DNA of 64,000 bases from Autumnicola edwardsiae (GCF_031846505.1 NZ_JAVRHP010000002.1:26425-90424), one strand, 5' to 3'; positions 52,805 to 63,277 are shown, counted from the first letter of the stretch. Notes: generated from the sequence alone by a model not told the origin. Made by a program: numbers and translations.

Positions 52805-53683
52805 TTAATCGCCGTAAGCGTCTATTAAATCCTTATCGTCTGTTTCCATAAATTCCAACGTATTATCCAGAACATACTTGAAATCCCTAGAAAAATCTTC
52901 TTCGTCCCATGGATGCTTCATGCCAAAAACATGATCTGCATTTTCCACCAGCAGTAATTTTGAAGTTGGGCTCCATTCAAAAAGGTTTCCGGCATCGGCT
53001 ATAGAAACGCTGGTGTCACTACTACCATGCACGATAAGATGCGGAATTTCCAGCTTCTTTGCAGCCTTTTGAATATTCAGGCGCTCTTCATTCTCTTTAA
53101 AATCGCGGTAAAACTGAAAGTGATGTGGCAGTTGCTGCTTTGTCCTGGTATTGGTAATGTAGCGCACGCCTTTTTTCTTCCAGGCTTCAAGTTCTTTCTC
53201 TTTTGGAAACCGGGATCCAAAGTCACTTACCGATGCAAAGGTGATAAGGTTGGTGATCCTTTTTTCTTCCGCAGCTTTTATAATGGTTATTCCGCCGCCC
53301 CGGGAGTGCCCGATCAGATTAATATCTGAAACGTCCAGGTGTTCTAAATATTTGAAGTCGGGAAGTAGCAGATAGTCTATAACAGATTGTAAATCATCGA
53401 GTTCTTTGGTGTAATTATTATCTCCAAAAGCCTCTATATTTAAAAAATCTGTTGGGTTATCTGGAGTAGTTCCGTTATGTGAGAAATTAAATTTCACGAA
53501 GAAATAGCCTTTACGGGCAAACCATTCGGCCATTAAATTCCAGCCGCCCCAGTCTTTAAAGCCTTTGTAACCGTGACAAAATATTACTATGGGTTTTGGT
53601 TTATTTTCAGATTCAAAAAATAGATCGGCAACAATGGGTTTGCCGTGTTTTCCTTCTATCACTAAATTTTTTTTGATTTCCAT
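52805..53683 (-). CDS. Alpha/beta-hydrolase (dienelactone hydrolase/acyl-peptidase type)
   Basis: A 292-residue cytoplasmic hydrolase with FCHGYKGFKDWGGWN (oxyanion region), nucleophile Ser127 in LIGHSRGGG, a late Asp in VHGSSDTSVS and His in ENADHVFG. No signal peptide. Substrate unknown. It follows addB on the same strand, separated by 28 bp, so it may be cotranscribed with it. Confidence 0.9.
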   Translation of the reverse strand: MEIKKNLVIEGKHGKPIVADLFFESENKPKPIVIFCHGYKGFKDWGGWNLMAEWFARKGYFFVKFNFSHNGTTPDNPTDFLNIEAFGDNNYTKELDDLQSVIDYLLLPDFKYLEHLDVSDINLIGHSRGGGITIIKAAEEKRITNLITFASVSDFGSRFPKEKELEAWKKKGVRYITNTRTKQQLPHHFQFYRDFKENEERLNIQKAAKKLEIPHLIVHGSSDTSVSIADAGNLFEWSPTSKLLLVENADHVFGMKHPWDEEDFSRDFKYVLDNTLEFMETDDKDLIDAYGD

Positions 53684-53711
53684 TTATTCTTTTTTGGAGA
53701 GGAAGCCTTCC

Positions 53712-56474
53712 CTAAAAACTTCCGTAGGATTTCTTTATTTCTTTCTCGGTGAAAGGTACTTCAGGATTACAGATTTCCACAATTAATTTATTCAATTCTA
53801 TCTTAAAAGATTCCAGGATTTGGTCATTTATTTCATATTTTTTAGCACTTCGCTGGTTTGGAGTGTCTTTTTTGCAAAATTTAAGAAACCCGCCTTTCAT
53901 ATTTTTAAAAGAAATTATACCGACTTCTACTGGATGTTCCAGCTTTGTGGTGGCATTTAGCATCGTGGCATAAGTTAAAACCTGGAAACTTTTACCGTAT
54001 TTGTCATAATCTGTGGAGATGGCTTCCCAATCTGAAATTTCAATTTTATTTTGTTCTACTTTTCCGGTTTTATAATCGATAATCCTCGTGATGCCGTTTG
54101 TCTTTTCAACCCTGTCCACTTTTCCGCGTATGAAGATGGGGAAGTTCAGTCCGGAAATATTCAGAGGAGCTTTAAGGTTATTTTCTATCCGCAGGATTTG
54201 GATTTCATCCCCTCGTTTGAGACGTTTCTGTTCATATTTTAAAAAATTGAGAAGATAGCGTTTTGCCACCTCAAAAATCAGCAAATTCTGACCTCTGTTC
54301 ATGGGCGCACGAGTATAAGATTTTTCAAACTGAAGTTTAATTTCGCTATCGACCCGCTTTATAAACGTTTCAATAATTTCTTCGGAAATGACCTGATTTT
54401 CATAAGGTTCATAGAAATTCTGAAGCGTATCGTGAACTACCGTCCCCAGCGTGTTATAAGCCACAGTTTCTTCTACTTCTTCCTGCTCCCTGATGCCTAG
54501 AACGTACTGGTGGTAAAAATCGAGTGGATTCCTGATGTAAGTCGTTAAAGCTGAAGGTGAAAATCCCGAAACTGCCAAAGATCGGATTTTCTCCATGATT
54601 TGCGGCGTTTTCTGTATTTCCTGAAGCTGCTTTGGATTTGCACTTACTTTGGGCGAAATGGATTTTTTAATTATTTGATGTTTAGGCTGCTTTTCTATTT
54701 CCAGCTGCGTCAAAAAACGGCTCTTTTCACCGGCATTTAATCCACTGCTCTCCGTATTATAAAGCAGGGTCACCTTTTTTGCTCTTTGCAGCAAGCGGTA
54801 AAAGTGATAGGTGTAAACGGCATCTTTTTCTCTGTAAGTTGGCAGTTTGTAAACTTTTTTAAGATCGTACGGAATAAAAGAATTACTGGATTTCCCTGAA
54901 GGAAGCACCCCTTCATTCACCGAAGTGATAATTACATTTTCAAAATCCAGTGCTCTCGATTCCAACATCCCCATTAATTGGAGTCCGTTAAACGGTCGCC
55001 CCTGGAAATCGAGACTTTGAGTACTCATTATTTCCCTAAAGAAGCCATGTAAGGACTTTATTGTTTTAATATGAGGATACGCCTCGTTAAGGTTTTCCAG
55101 CTTATTAAAGAGCACATGAAACTGGTAAAGGAACTCTAGTCCCAGGTTGTTTTGTATAGATTTGAGTTGCTTCTTGATTTCCGAAATAATGTCCTGCGAG
55201 TGCTGGAGAGCTTGTTTGGGTGAATCTTCCCAATCTGTAAAGCAATTGCTGATCAACTTTTGAAGGTCTTCGGGGAAAAAAGAAATCAGTTTCTCCGGTT
55301 TGAGGTACACTATATTTTCTTTATTAATCTTCAGTGTAGCTTTGGCGGCATGAGGGTTTAGGATTGGTGCAATTCCAGGATGATTGATTATGGAAATCAC
55401 ATCCTTGTAATAATATTCTTTTTCTTTATTAAGATGAATATGGAAGAGTTTTTCAAAGAAAGAAGTAATTGGCGCATTTTTCAGGGGGAATCCCATTGTG
55501 ATATTAAGCGCGGCAACGTTGGGAGGGAGGCTGTTCAAAACCGGAAGTAGTAAATCTTCCTCGCCCAGTACAACTGCTGTTCTTTGCAATTGGACCTGAT
55601 CCATATTTGCCAAAATCTCACCCAAATATTTTGCCTGGCCAATATTTTTAGGAACCCCGGTAATCTCGATGTTTTTCTTCTCCCCGTATTCTTCTGTTTT
55701 TAATGGAAGAGGATGGGATTGGTAATAGGGCCATTTTTCCAGGTATTCTCTTATAAACAGAGAGGCACCGTTCTCCCGGTCTTTCAGGAATATTTCATCT
55801 ATATCCCAGAATACTTCTGCAGTTGAATTTTCCAGCAAATACTGGAATATTTTTTCTTCCGCAGCATTTAAGGCGTTAAACCCAATAAAGACGTGTTTTT
55901 GACAATTTTTATTGATATATTCACGGATTTCTTCCGAAGCTTTGCGGTAAATGAGCCCTTGATATCCCTGCTTTTTGGAGAGAAATTTATCAGAAAGTTT
56001 CTCATAAAATTCCGGTAATTTATGCCAGAACTTTAAATAGTTTTTAATTAAATCTGTCTTTTCCTCCTGTAAAAACCAGTGCTTTTGATCCTGGATTTCT
56101 GAAAGATAATTAAAGAATGCACGGTGATCAATAAGGTATCGGTCTACTTCGTTAAAATCGTGGATAAGAGTTTGCGCCCAGTTAATAAACGTATCAAAAT
56201 CTTCCTGTTCTTCTTTTGGAGTGCAGTTTTGGTAAACCTCAAAGAACTCGAATATGGAAATGGTATTGTCAACCGTTTTTAATCCCGAAATTTCTTCAGT
56301 AAATTCTTCGATACTGTAAATTTTGGGAGCGAAAATGCTTTTTCTGCCAAGCCTGGAAAGCTCGTTAATTAAAAAAGCTCCGGCTCTTTTACTGGGAAGG
56401 ACAAAGGTAATTTCTGAAATGTTTTCTTCGGAAGAAAGGAGGCGTTGAAGCACGCGGTTTATAAATGATCTCAT
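53712..56474 (-). CDS. addB: AddB-like PD-(D/E)XK nuclease subunit
   Basis: A 920-residue subunit of the double-strand-break resecting helicase-nuclease. The N-terminal half is an inactivated helicase-like fold (EITFVLPSKRAGAFLINELS). The C-terminal RecB-type nuclease has the catalytic IIDYKTGK motif near residue 800 and conserved VHDTLQNFYEPY. No Fe-S Cys set of Gram-positive AddB is evident. The partner AddA is 2.9 kb upstream on the same strand, separated by kbl and ompA, rather than adjacent as usual. Confidence 0.88.
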   Translation of the reverse strand: MRSFINRVLQRLLSSEENISEITFVLPSKRAGAFLINELSRLGRKSIFAPKIYSIEEFTEEISGLKTVDNTISIFEFFEVYQNCTPKEEQEDFDTFINWAQTLIHDFNEVDRYLIDHRAFFNYLSEIQDQKHWFLQEEKTDLIKNYLKFWHKLPEFYEKLSDKFLSKKQGYQGLIYRKASEEIREYINKNCQKHVFIGFNALNAAEEKIFQYLLENSTAEVFWDIDEIFLKDRENGASLFIREYLEKWPYYQSHPLPLKTEEYGEKKNIEITGVPKNIGQAKYLGEILANMDQVQLQRTAVVLGEEDLLLPVLNSLPPNVAALNITMGFPLKNAPITSFFEKLFHIHLNKEKEYYYKDVISIINHPGIAPILNPHAAKATLKINKENIVYLKPEKLISFFPEDLQKLISNCFTDWEDSPKQALQHSQDIISEIKKQLKSIQNNLGLEFLYQFHVLFNKLENLNEAYPHIKTIKSLHGFFREIMSTQSLDFQGRPFNGLQLMGMLESRALDFENVIITSVNEGVLPSGKSSNSFIPYDLKKVYKLPTYREKDAVYTYHFYRLLQRAKKVTLLYNTESSGLNAGEKSRFLTQLEIEKQPKHQIIKKSISPKVSANPKQLQEIQKTPQIMEKIRSLAVSGFSPSALTTYIRNPLDFYHQYVLGIREQEEVEETVAYNTLGTVVHDTLQNFYEPYENQVISEEIIETFIKRVDSEIKLQFEKSYTRAPMNRGQNLLIFEVAKRYLLNFLKYEQKRLKRGDEIQILRIENNLKAPLNISGLNFPIFIRGKVDRVEKTNGITRIIDYKTGKVEQNKIEISDWEAISTDYDKYGKSFQVLTYATMLNATTKLEHPVEVGIISFKNMKGGFLKFCKKDTPNQRSAKKYEINDQILESFKIELNKLIVEICNPEVPFTEKEIKKSYGSF

Positions 56475-56480
56475 ACCATA

Positions 56481-56515
56481 AAAATAAAAAACGCCCCGAC
56501 GAATCGGGGCGTTTT
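56481..56515 (-). terminator. Terminator of the ompA gene
   Basis: AACGCCCCGA / TCGGGGCGTT stem with T-rich flanks both ways. It lies between the ompA stop (56551) and the addB start. Confidence 0.9.
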
Positions 56516-56550
56516 AAGTAAAGAAATTAATTCTTTATGATATGCACTTC

Positions 56551-57960
56551 TTAGTTAGAAGTATCTTCTCTCATTTCTTTGTCTTCATCAAGAGAAATTT
56601 CAACTCTTCTGTTTTCCTGTCTTCCTGAAGAAGTACTGTTAGAAGCGATTGGTCTGGTTTCTCCGTAACCTTCAGAAGTTAATCTGTTTTCCGGGATACC
56701 TGCACTTACTAAATAATCTTTTACAGATTGAGCACGTTCTTTAGAAAGTTGAAGATTATACTGGTCACTTCCTGAACTATCGGTATGACCTTCTATATGA
56801 AACACAGTATTTGAATATTCTTCCATGATATCAGCAATCGAATTTAATGCATCTTCAGATTCTGTACTGATTGTTGCCTTATTAAGGTCGAATAATACAG
56901 TGTTTGAATACTCATTCAATTCAGAAACAACTTCTGCAGTTGGCTCTGGACATCCGTTGTTGGCAGCAGTACCGGCAACATTTGGACATTCGTCATCTTT
57001 ATCCAATACTCCGTCACCATCGGCATCTTCGTAAGGACATCCGTTATTTTCAGCAGGACCAGCCTCATTTGGACAGTCATCTTCGTTGTCTGCAACACCG
57101 TCACCATCAGCATCTGGGCAACCATTCATTTCAGCAGTACCAGCTTCGTTTGGACATTCATCCTGTGGATCTGCAACACCATCACCATCAGTATCAGGAC
57201 ATCCGTTAAATTGGGCAAGACCAGCTTCATTTGGACATTCGTCCATACGATCTTCTATACCATCACCGTCTGAATCTGGACAACCATTAAATTCTGGTAA
57301 GCCAGGTGTTTCAGGACACTCATCATCCTTGTCGTAAACACCATCTCCATCAGAATCAGTACCACCAAATATAAATTTAATACCGGCAGCATGTTGGAAA
57401 TGTGATGCGGTTTCGGTCTCGAAAGAATGTTTGTAGTTAGATTCTACAGTTAAAGCAACATTATCAGTAAACCAGAAATTTAACCCAAGCTTACCATTTA
57501 AGGTTAAACCGTCAAAGCCCTGAAGATCATTATCTGTATCTCCAATCCAGTTATAACCACCACCAACACCAAGTACAGGATCAAACCAGCCGTCATTAAG
57601 CAAGGCTCTCAAACTGTAATTAGCTGATAAGTCTGCTGAATAGTAAGAAAGATCATCTACAGGTCTGTCTCCAAAATGTTCAATTTGGTTTATTGACCCA
57701 GCGAATTCCGCTACAAATCCAGCGCCAATATAACGGCCTACTGTTAATCTTGATACAGAAGGTAAAATGTTCCAGTGATCTCCTGTGTTGAAATAATCAT
57801 TGAACCAGTCACCCTGTGGGGCATCTTCTCCGGTTGGATAAAAATCTACTGCATTCGTTTGAATACCTATAGACCAGGGGTTGTTGGCATCCTGAGCATT
57901 AACCGAAGTAAGTCCAAGTACCAACATTGAAGCTAATAGGAATTTGCTAAAATGTTTCAT
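56551..57960 (-). CDS. OmpA-family outer-membrane protein with TSP3 repeats
   Basis: A 469-residue major porin-like protein linking outer membrane and peptidoglycan. Signal peptide (1-22, ending SVNAQ), an eight-stranded barrel domain (to about 195), five calcium-binding thrombospondin-3-like repeats (DxDGDGVxDxxDxCPN...NGCP, about 203-345), and a C-terminal OmpA peptidoglycan-binding domain (VLFDLNKATIS, HIEGHTDSSGSDQYNLQLS, RRVEI). The track frame begins with TTG; the ATG at 57960 is used. A strong promoter precedes it. Confidence 0.94.
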   Translation of the reverse strand: MKHFSKFLLASMLVLGLTSVNAQDANNPWSIGIQTNAVDFYPTGEDAPQGDWFNDYFNTGDHWNILPSVSRLTVGRYIGAGFVAEFAGSINQIEHFGDRPVDDLSYYSADLSANYSLRALLNDGWFDPVLGVGGGYNWIGDTDNDLQGFDGLTLNGKLGLNFWFTDNVALTVESNYKHSFETETASHFQHAAGIKFIFGGTDSDGDGVYDKDDECPETPGLPEFNGCPDSDGDGIEDRMDECPNEAGLAQFNGCPDTDGDGVADPQDECPNEAGTAEMNGCPDADGDGVADNEDDCPNEAGPAENNGCPYEDADGDGVLDKDDECPNVAGTAANNGCPEPTAEVVSELNEYSNTVLFDLNKATISTESEDALNSIADIMEEYSNTVFHIEGHTDSSGSDQYNLQLSKERAQSVKDYLVSAGIPENRLTSEGYGETRPIASNSTSSGRQENRRVEISLDEDKEMREDTSN

Positions 57961-57992
57961 ATTCAATTGTTTAGTTTACATGTTATTAAAAA

Positions 57993-58023
57993 CAAAAGTA
58001 TGCGCTTCATGAACATTAACAAA
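57993..58023 (-). promoter_or_regulatory. ompA promoter
   Basis: On the minus strand TTTG (58023-58020), a 19-nt spacer and TACTTTTG (58000-57993). This is a textbook Bacteroidetes TTTG-N19-TAnnTTTG promoter, 33 bp before the ATG. Confidence 0.75.
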
Positions 58024-58131
58024 GAAAGAAATAATAAAGTTTTCTTAATTAGCCCTTGGTTAATGGCGGTTTCGTGCGGTTGCCTTCTTAAAAAACAGCC
58101 AATTCTGCGTTGGGTTTCAGTGACTTTCCGG

Positions 58132-59325
58132 TTAAATTATCTCAAGTTGTTTGCCAACTTCAATAAATGCTTTAATGGCCTTATCCAGGTGCTCCTTGTT
58201 ATGAGCGGCAGAAAGCTGAACCCTTATTCTTGCCTGTTCCTTTGGTACTACGGGATAAAAGAAACCAATTACATAAATTCCTTTTTCCAGGAGTTGATCG
58301 GCCATTTTCTGGGATAGCTTAGCATCATATAGCATTACGGGAACGATTGCTGCCTCACCATCTATAATATCAAAACCGGCATCTTTTATTCCTTTCTTAA
58401 AATACGCTGTATTTTCTTTAAGTTTATTACGAAGGGAATCGTCCCTTTCCAGCATTTCAAAAACTTTAATGGAAGCTCCTACTATAGCCGGCGCAAGAGA
58501 ATTTGAAAATAAGTAAGGCCTTGAGCGTTGCCTTAAAAGTTCTACGATTTCTTTTTTGGCAGTTGTATATCCGCCCATAGCACCTCCAAGGGCTTTTCCA
58601 AGCGTACCGGTGATAATGTCCACCCTGTCCAGCACCTTTTTTTCTTCCAGGGTACCAATTCCCATATCTCCAATAAACCCGGTAGCGTGACAGTCGTCTA
58701 TCATTACCAGGGCGTCATATTTATCGGCTAAATCACAAATTTTGTCGAGAGGGGCTACCAAACCATCCATAGAAAAGACACCATCTGTCACTATAATTTT
58801 AAATCGGGCTCCGTTTTCGTTGGCGGCTTTTAACTGCTTTTCGAGATCTGCCATGTCACTGTTCTGGTAGCGATACCTTGCAGCTTTGCATAGACGTACG
58901 CCGTCAATAATAGAAGCGTGATTAAGGGAATCTGAAATTATCGCATCCTCTTTGGTAAGCAGTGGTTCAAAAATTCCGCCGTTGGCATCAAAGGCTGCGG
59001 CATATAAGATCGTATCTTCAGTACCGTAGAAGTCGGCAATCTTCTGCTCAAGTTCTTTATGGATATCCTGTGTTCCGCAAATAAAACGCACACTGGACAT
59101 TCCAAAGCCATGCGTGTCCATAGTGTCTTTGGCAGCCTGTATCACTTCTGGGTGAGAGGATAAACCAAGATAATTGTTGGCGCAAAAATTAATCACTTCC
59201 TGGCCCGTGGAAATTTTTATCACTGCGTCCTGCGGAGTAGTGATTATACGTTCCTTCTTATAAAGTCCCGCCTCTTTAATGTCTTCAATTTCCTTTTCTA
59301 AATAGTCTTTTATTTTTCCGTACAT
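58132..59325 (-). CDS. kbl: Glycine C-acetyltransferase (2-amino-3-ketobutyrate CoA ligase)
   Basis: PLP enzyme that makes 2-amino-3-ketobutyrate or cleaves it to glycine and acetyl-CoA, part of threonine breakdown. The PLP lysine is Lys244 in TGTLGKALGGAMGGY. CANNYLGLSSHPEV and VMIDDCHATGF are typical alpha-oxoamine synthase motifs. At 397 residues it has the length of Kbl; the start MYGKIKDYLEKEIEDIKEAG also matches Kbl rather than BioF. tdh is not adjacent. Confidence 0.93.
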   Translation of the reverse strand: MYGKIKDYLEKEIEDIKEAGLYKKERIITTPQDAVIKISTGQEVINFCANNYLGLSSHPEVIQAAKDTMDTHGFGMSSVRFICGTQDIHKELEQKIADFYGTEDTILYAAAFDANGGIFEPLLTKEDAIISDSLNHASIIDGVRLCKAARYRYQNSDMADLEKQLKAANENGARFKIIVTDGVFSMDGLVAPLDKICDLADKYDALVMIDDCHATGFIGDMGIGTLEEKKVLDRVDIITGTLGKALGGAMGGYTTAKKEIVELLRQRSRPYLFSNSLAPAIVGASIKVFEMLERDDSLRNKLKENTAYFKKGIKDAGFDIIDGEAAIVPVMLYDAKLSQKMADQLLEKGIYVIGFFYPVVPKEQARIRVQLSAAHNKEHLDKAIKAFIEVGKQLEII

Positions 59326-59355
59326 AATCTTCTTTTTTACAAAATTACATTTCTT

Positions 59356-62300
59356 TTATACAAACATTGGGGAAACCTCCTCGTTAACATAAACCAGGAT
59401 TTTTTCTTCAATTTCATAGCCCATGCCGCTAAGAACTTCAGCATATTTGTTAATCTGCTTCTTATGAGAATCTGCCTCGTTCCCGGTTTTATAGTCCAAA
59501 ATGGTGCATTTATTGCCGGCAATTACCAGCCTGTCGGGTCTTATTTTCTCTTCGGCAGTAATGATGGTTCTTTCATTCAGGCTTTTAACCTGGGGTGAAA
59601 AATACCGCTCTAATAGTGGGTGCCTGCAAACCCTAATGACGAGTTGTTTAATTTCTTCCGCAGTATTTTCTGTAATTATTCCGTCTAAAACAGCATTCTC
59701 TATAGCAACATCAATATCTTCTTCAGAATTTATTTTGGCCAGGATCTCGTGTGCAATTTCTCCTTTTTCTATGGCACCTTTTTGTTTGGTTTCCCAAAGC
59801 GAGCCGGAGCGGGTCACAATATTTACCGCCTGGTTTTGTGTAGCTGAAGAATAAAAATGTTCAGGAGAAATGGTCTCGGTGCTACTTTTATTTTCTTTAG
59901 CTATTTCTGAAGTTTTTCCAAATTCATAGGTTTTTTCTTCATTCCACAAATCTTTGCTTCTCAGGAATTCGATAAGTAAGCCTGAAGTTTTATTCGTTTT
60001 TGAAATTCCTTTTTTATCCAGGTCGAAATTTGTCAAAATATAGAGTTGATCTGAAGCGCGCGTGCAGGCAACATAAAGCACATTTAAAGTATCCAGTTCT
60101 TTTTGATGAAGCAACTCCTCGTAAACTTCACCCGAAGCCGGGTTCCAGTTCAGCATTTTTTTGGAGGCACTAAGATAACTTACCGGAATCTCATTCATAG
60201 TTTCCTCCATTTCCAGCCAGAGATCGTCTCTTTTTGTGTCGCTAAAATCTGCATTGGCAAATGGATAAATCACAATTGGAAATTCCAGGCCTTTTGCTTT
60301 ATGAATGGTCATAATCTCTACTGCATCGTCATCATTTGGCACTAAAATGCTTAAACGTGACTTCTCCCTTTCCCATAGATCCATAAATTCTGAAATTCCT
60401 AATGACGATTTCTGTGTATTTTCAAAAACAAAGTCGAGAAAGAATTGCACGTAAGCATCAGAGGCTTTTACGAGATCAAAAGTCTGAATCACGTACTCTG
60501 CAGCTTCATACAGGGAAAGTCTGGTAAGATTTTCCAGATCAAAATTCAGATCAAAATCTTTTAGCCAGCTGAAGAATTCATTTCCGTTGAAAGGAAGGTT
60601 TGCACTTATGATTTTATGCGGATTTTCCAGTTGCAATGCCTTTTGCAGATAGTCGAAAATTGCCATTTTCAGCATGTCATCTTCAGTGTTGATCGAGAAG
60701 GCGAGAAGATTTGCAATAAAATTAACTTCCGGAGAATTGGAAATGAGCAAAGTTTCTGAAGAGACTACAGAAATTCCATGTTCACTCAGGTGATTGGCAA
60801 TCGCAATTCCTTCAGATTTTCTCCTGGTAAGAATGCAAATATCTCCTTTCCTGAAGTTTTTAGATTCCAGGTCCCGGATGATTTCCAGAATTTTTTCAGG
60901 ATAAACTTCGAATTCTTTTTCCCGGTTTTCGGCTTCAAGAAAACTGATATTTACATAGCCGCAATTTTTACGGATAGGCTGCTGATTGCTTTTCTGAAAT
61001 AAATCTTGATAATCTGGATGGCTCAGGTAATCTGCCGCAAATCTAAAAAAATCATTGTTGAATTGTACAATTTCTTCTCCGCTTCTGTAATTGGCCGGCA
61101 GGTTAATCACGTTCTGCGGTATCGAAAATGGCCTTGTTTTGGTATTGCTTAAATCTATAAACTGCTCTGCCTTCCCGCCACGCCAGCGATAAATAGACTG
61201 TTTGGCATCTCCTACGAGCATAAGATTAGCCGGGACATCTTCTCCACCCATTCCCGAAAGGCTGGCATCCATTAGCGGAATCAAATTTTCCCATTGCATC
61301 TGGGAAGTATCCTGAAATTCATCTATAAAATAGTTGTTGTAGCGCTCGCCAAGCCGTTCGTAAATAAAAGGGGCAGGCTGATCCTTAACCTGCGCACTTA
61401 TTTGCGGATTAAATTCTGAAATTAAAACAAGATTGCGGTCTTTCTTTATCGCCTGTATTTCCTGATTTATCGCATTGAGCAACGAAAGTTGAACCGTTCT
61501 TTTATTTACTGCTTCAAGGAATTCTATTTTAAAATAATTGTCTTTTGTAGCAGTAAAAAGATCGACCACCTGCGGCTGAATATTATCGATAATTGCCTTT
61601 TTGGAGGCGTCTTTAAAAGATTTTTTATAGAGTGGATCACTTTGCAATTTCTGCATCCATCCAGTTTCAAAACTCGAAATAGTCTTTCCGTTTAATATTT
61701 TATTGAAATAACCCGGCACGTATTTTCCACTAAAATCTGAGTCTTCTAGTCCGTTTTGTTTTAGGAGTTCAAAAAATTCTGCTGCGAGCTTTTCATTTTC
61801 CTGCTTTGCTTGTTTTATTTCAGATTTAAGTTTAGCGGCGAATTTGTCAAAGTCTTCCAATGTTTTATTCTGAAGGAGTTCGAGCGGCTTCTGGTTATTT
61901 TCGTTTATAAGCAGCTTTGAGATTTCAAAAAGATCGCGGGCAATATCCCAGCTTTTGTCGTCATCTGCTTTATTCAGCGTAAAATCTACAAGTATTTTTG
62001 TCAGTTTTGGATCTGTTCCTGCTTTGCTGATCACGCTTTCCACGGCTTCCATAAGGATTTCTTCCTGCGCCATCTCCACTTCAAAATTAATTGGTAATCC
62101 CAGGTCTTTTGCAAATGTGCGCAGTACACGATGGGTAAAACCATCTATGGTAGAAACCTCAAAAGCAGCGTAATTATGGATAATACTCTTCAGGATTTTT
62201 GCAGATTTCTCTCTAATATGGAGCTGATTTAGGCCGGTTTCTTTGGAAATAACTTCAAAAAGACCTTGTGATTTCGCCGGAATTTTTTCAGAAGAAAATG

Positions 62301-62487
62301 CGTGCAGGCTATCCACAATCCTGCTCTTCATTTCGTCTACAGCCTTGTTTGTAAAAGTAATGGCCAGGATGTTTTGATATTCCTCCTTTCGTTTTGAATT
62401 GAAAAGCAGAAGAAGATATTCTTTTACAAGCGTAAAGGTTTTTCCTGAACCTGCAGAGGCATTGTAGATCGTAAAGGAATTTGCCAA
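59356..62487 (-). CDS. addA: AddA-like UvrD/RecB-family helicase-nuclease
   Basis: A 1,043-residue 3'-5' helicase with C-terminal nuclease. Walker A is ASAGSGKT (10-17), Walker B DEFQDTSQMQW near 385, motif VYVACTRASDQLYIL around 790-815, and a RecB-type nuclease with ILDYKTG near 998. The start is TTG (62487-62485); no in-frame ATG precedes the Walker A. It pairs functionally with the AddB-like protein encoded downstream. Confidence 0.92.
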   Translation of the reverse strand: MANSFTIYNASAGSGKTFTLVKEYLLLLFNSKRKEEYQNILAITFTNKAVDEMKSRIVDSLHAFSSEKIPAKSQGLFEVISKETGLNQLHIREKSAKILKSIIHNYAAFEVSTIDGFTHRVLRTFAKDLGLPINFEVEMAQEEILMEAVESVISKAGTDPKLTKILVDFTLNKADDDKSWDIARDLFEISKLLINENNQKPLELLQNKTLEDFDKFAAKLKSEIKQAKQENEKLAAEFFELLKQNGLEDSDFSGKYVPGYFNKILNGKTISSFETGWMQKLQSDPLYKKSFKDASKKAIIDNIQPQVVDLFTATKDNYFKIEFLEAVNKRTVQLSLLNAINQEIQAIKKDRNLVLISEFNPQISAQVKDQPAPFIYERLGERYNNYFIDEFQDTSQMQWENLIPLMDASLSGMGGEDVPANLMLVGDAKQSIYRWRGGKAEQFIDLSNTKTRPFSIPQNVINLPANYRSGEEIVQFNNDFFRFAADYLSHPDYQDLFQKSNQQPIRKNCGYVNISFLEAENREKEFEVYPEKILEIIRDLESKNFRKGDICILTRRKSEGIAIANHLSEHGISVVSSETLLISNSPEVNFIANLLAFSINTEDDMLKMAIFDYLQKALQLENPHKIISANLPFNGNEFFSWLKDFDLNFDLENLTRLSLYEAAEYVIQTFDLVKASDAYVQFFLDFVFENTQKSSLGISEFMDLWEREKSRLSILVPNDDDAVEIMTIHKAKGLEFPIVIYPFANADFSDTKRDDLWLEMEETMNEIPVSYLSASKKMLNWNPASGEVYEELLHQKELDTLNVLYVACTRASDQLYILTNFDLDKKGISKTNKTSGLLIEFLRSKDLWNEEKTYEFGKTSEIAKENKSSTETISPEHFYSSATQNQAVNIVTRSGSLWETKQKGAIEKGEIAHEILAKINSEEDIDVAIENAVLDGIITENTAEEIKQLVIRVCRHPLLERYFSPQVKSLNERTIITAEEKIRPDRLVIAGNKCTILDYKTGNEADSHKKQINKYAEVLSGMGYEIEEKILVYVNEEVSPMFV

Positions 62488-62624
62488 TTTTAAGAATATT
62501 TTAAATAGTTACTACAAGCTTCTAAGGTCGTGCTTTGGTTTTTAATATAAAAGAGATTGCGGAAAAGCCGCGCTATTTAAGGATTTTATAACACTTAAAT
62601 GTTTCTTTTATAGCGCTTAATAGC

Positions 62625-62632
62625 TAACTTTG
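62625..62632 (+). promoter_or_regulatory. -7 box for the superoxide dismutase gene
   Basis: TAACTTTG matches TAnnTTTG, 36 bp before the ATG. The upstream GTTTC at about 62601 is a weak -33 element. Confidence 0.5.
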
Positions 62633-62668
62633 AGTGAGTAAAAATAATAATCATTAAAAATAAATATT

Positions 62669-63277
62669 ATGGCATTTGAGTTACCGAAATTAAATTATGC
62701 ATTTGATGCATTAGAACCTCATATTGATGCAAAAACCATGGAAATTCACCATGATAAGCACCATGCAGGTTATACAACAAAATTAAACAATGCTATTGAA
62801 GGTACTGACCTTGAGGGGAAGACCATCGAAAATATACTTAAAAACCTTGACAAGTCTAATAAAGCAGTTAGAAATAATGGTGGTGGATATTACAACCACA
62901 ACTTATTCTGGGAAATTATGTCACCAGATGGTGGTGGAAAACCAGAAGGTGAATTATCTAAAGCAATAGATAATGCTTTTGGTTCTTTTGAAGCTTTTAA
63001 AGAAGAATTTTCTAAAGCGGCAGCAGGACAGTTTGGTTCCGGATGGGCCTGGTTGTGTGTTCACGAAGGTGGAAAAGTTGAAATTTGTTCAACTGCAAAT
63101 CAGGACAATCCAATTATGCCGGAAATTGGCTGTGGAGGAACTCCAATTTTAGGTCTTGATGTATGGGAGCATGCTTATTACCTGAATTATCAAAACCAAC
63201 GACCTGCATATATTGATGCTTTCTTTAATGTTATTGATTGGAAAGAAGTAGCAAGTCGCTATGCAAAAGAGAAATAG
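62669..63277 (+). CDS. sodA: Superoxide dismutase, Mn type
   Basis: Removes superoxide in the cytoplasm. Metal ligands are His27, His77, Asp164 and His168 (EIHHDK, YYNHNLFW, DVWEHAYY). Gln145 in STANQDNP and the GG before YYNH are positions that favour the Mn-type over the Fe-type, although many Bacteroidetes enzymes accept either metal. 202 residues, complete, with its own promoter and terminator. Confidence 0.95.
   Translation: MAFELPKLNYAFDALEPHIDAKTMEIHHDKHHAGYTTKLNNAIEGTDLEGKTIENILKNLDKSNKAVRNNGGGYYNHNLFWEIMSPDGGGKPEGELSKAIDNAFGSFEAFKEEFSKAAAGQFGSGWAWLCVHEGGKVEICSTANQDNPIMPEIGCGGTPILGLDVWEHAYYLNYQNQRPAYIDAFFNVIDWKEVASRYAKEK

Noticed and set aside
60650..60670. Another copy of the ATTGCCATTTT motif inside addA
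   Set aside because: It encodes the KMAIFDY part of the protein; a match of this length within a coding region can be chance.
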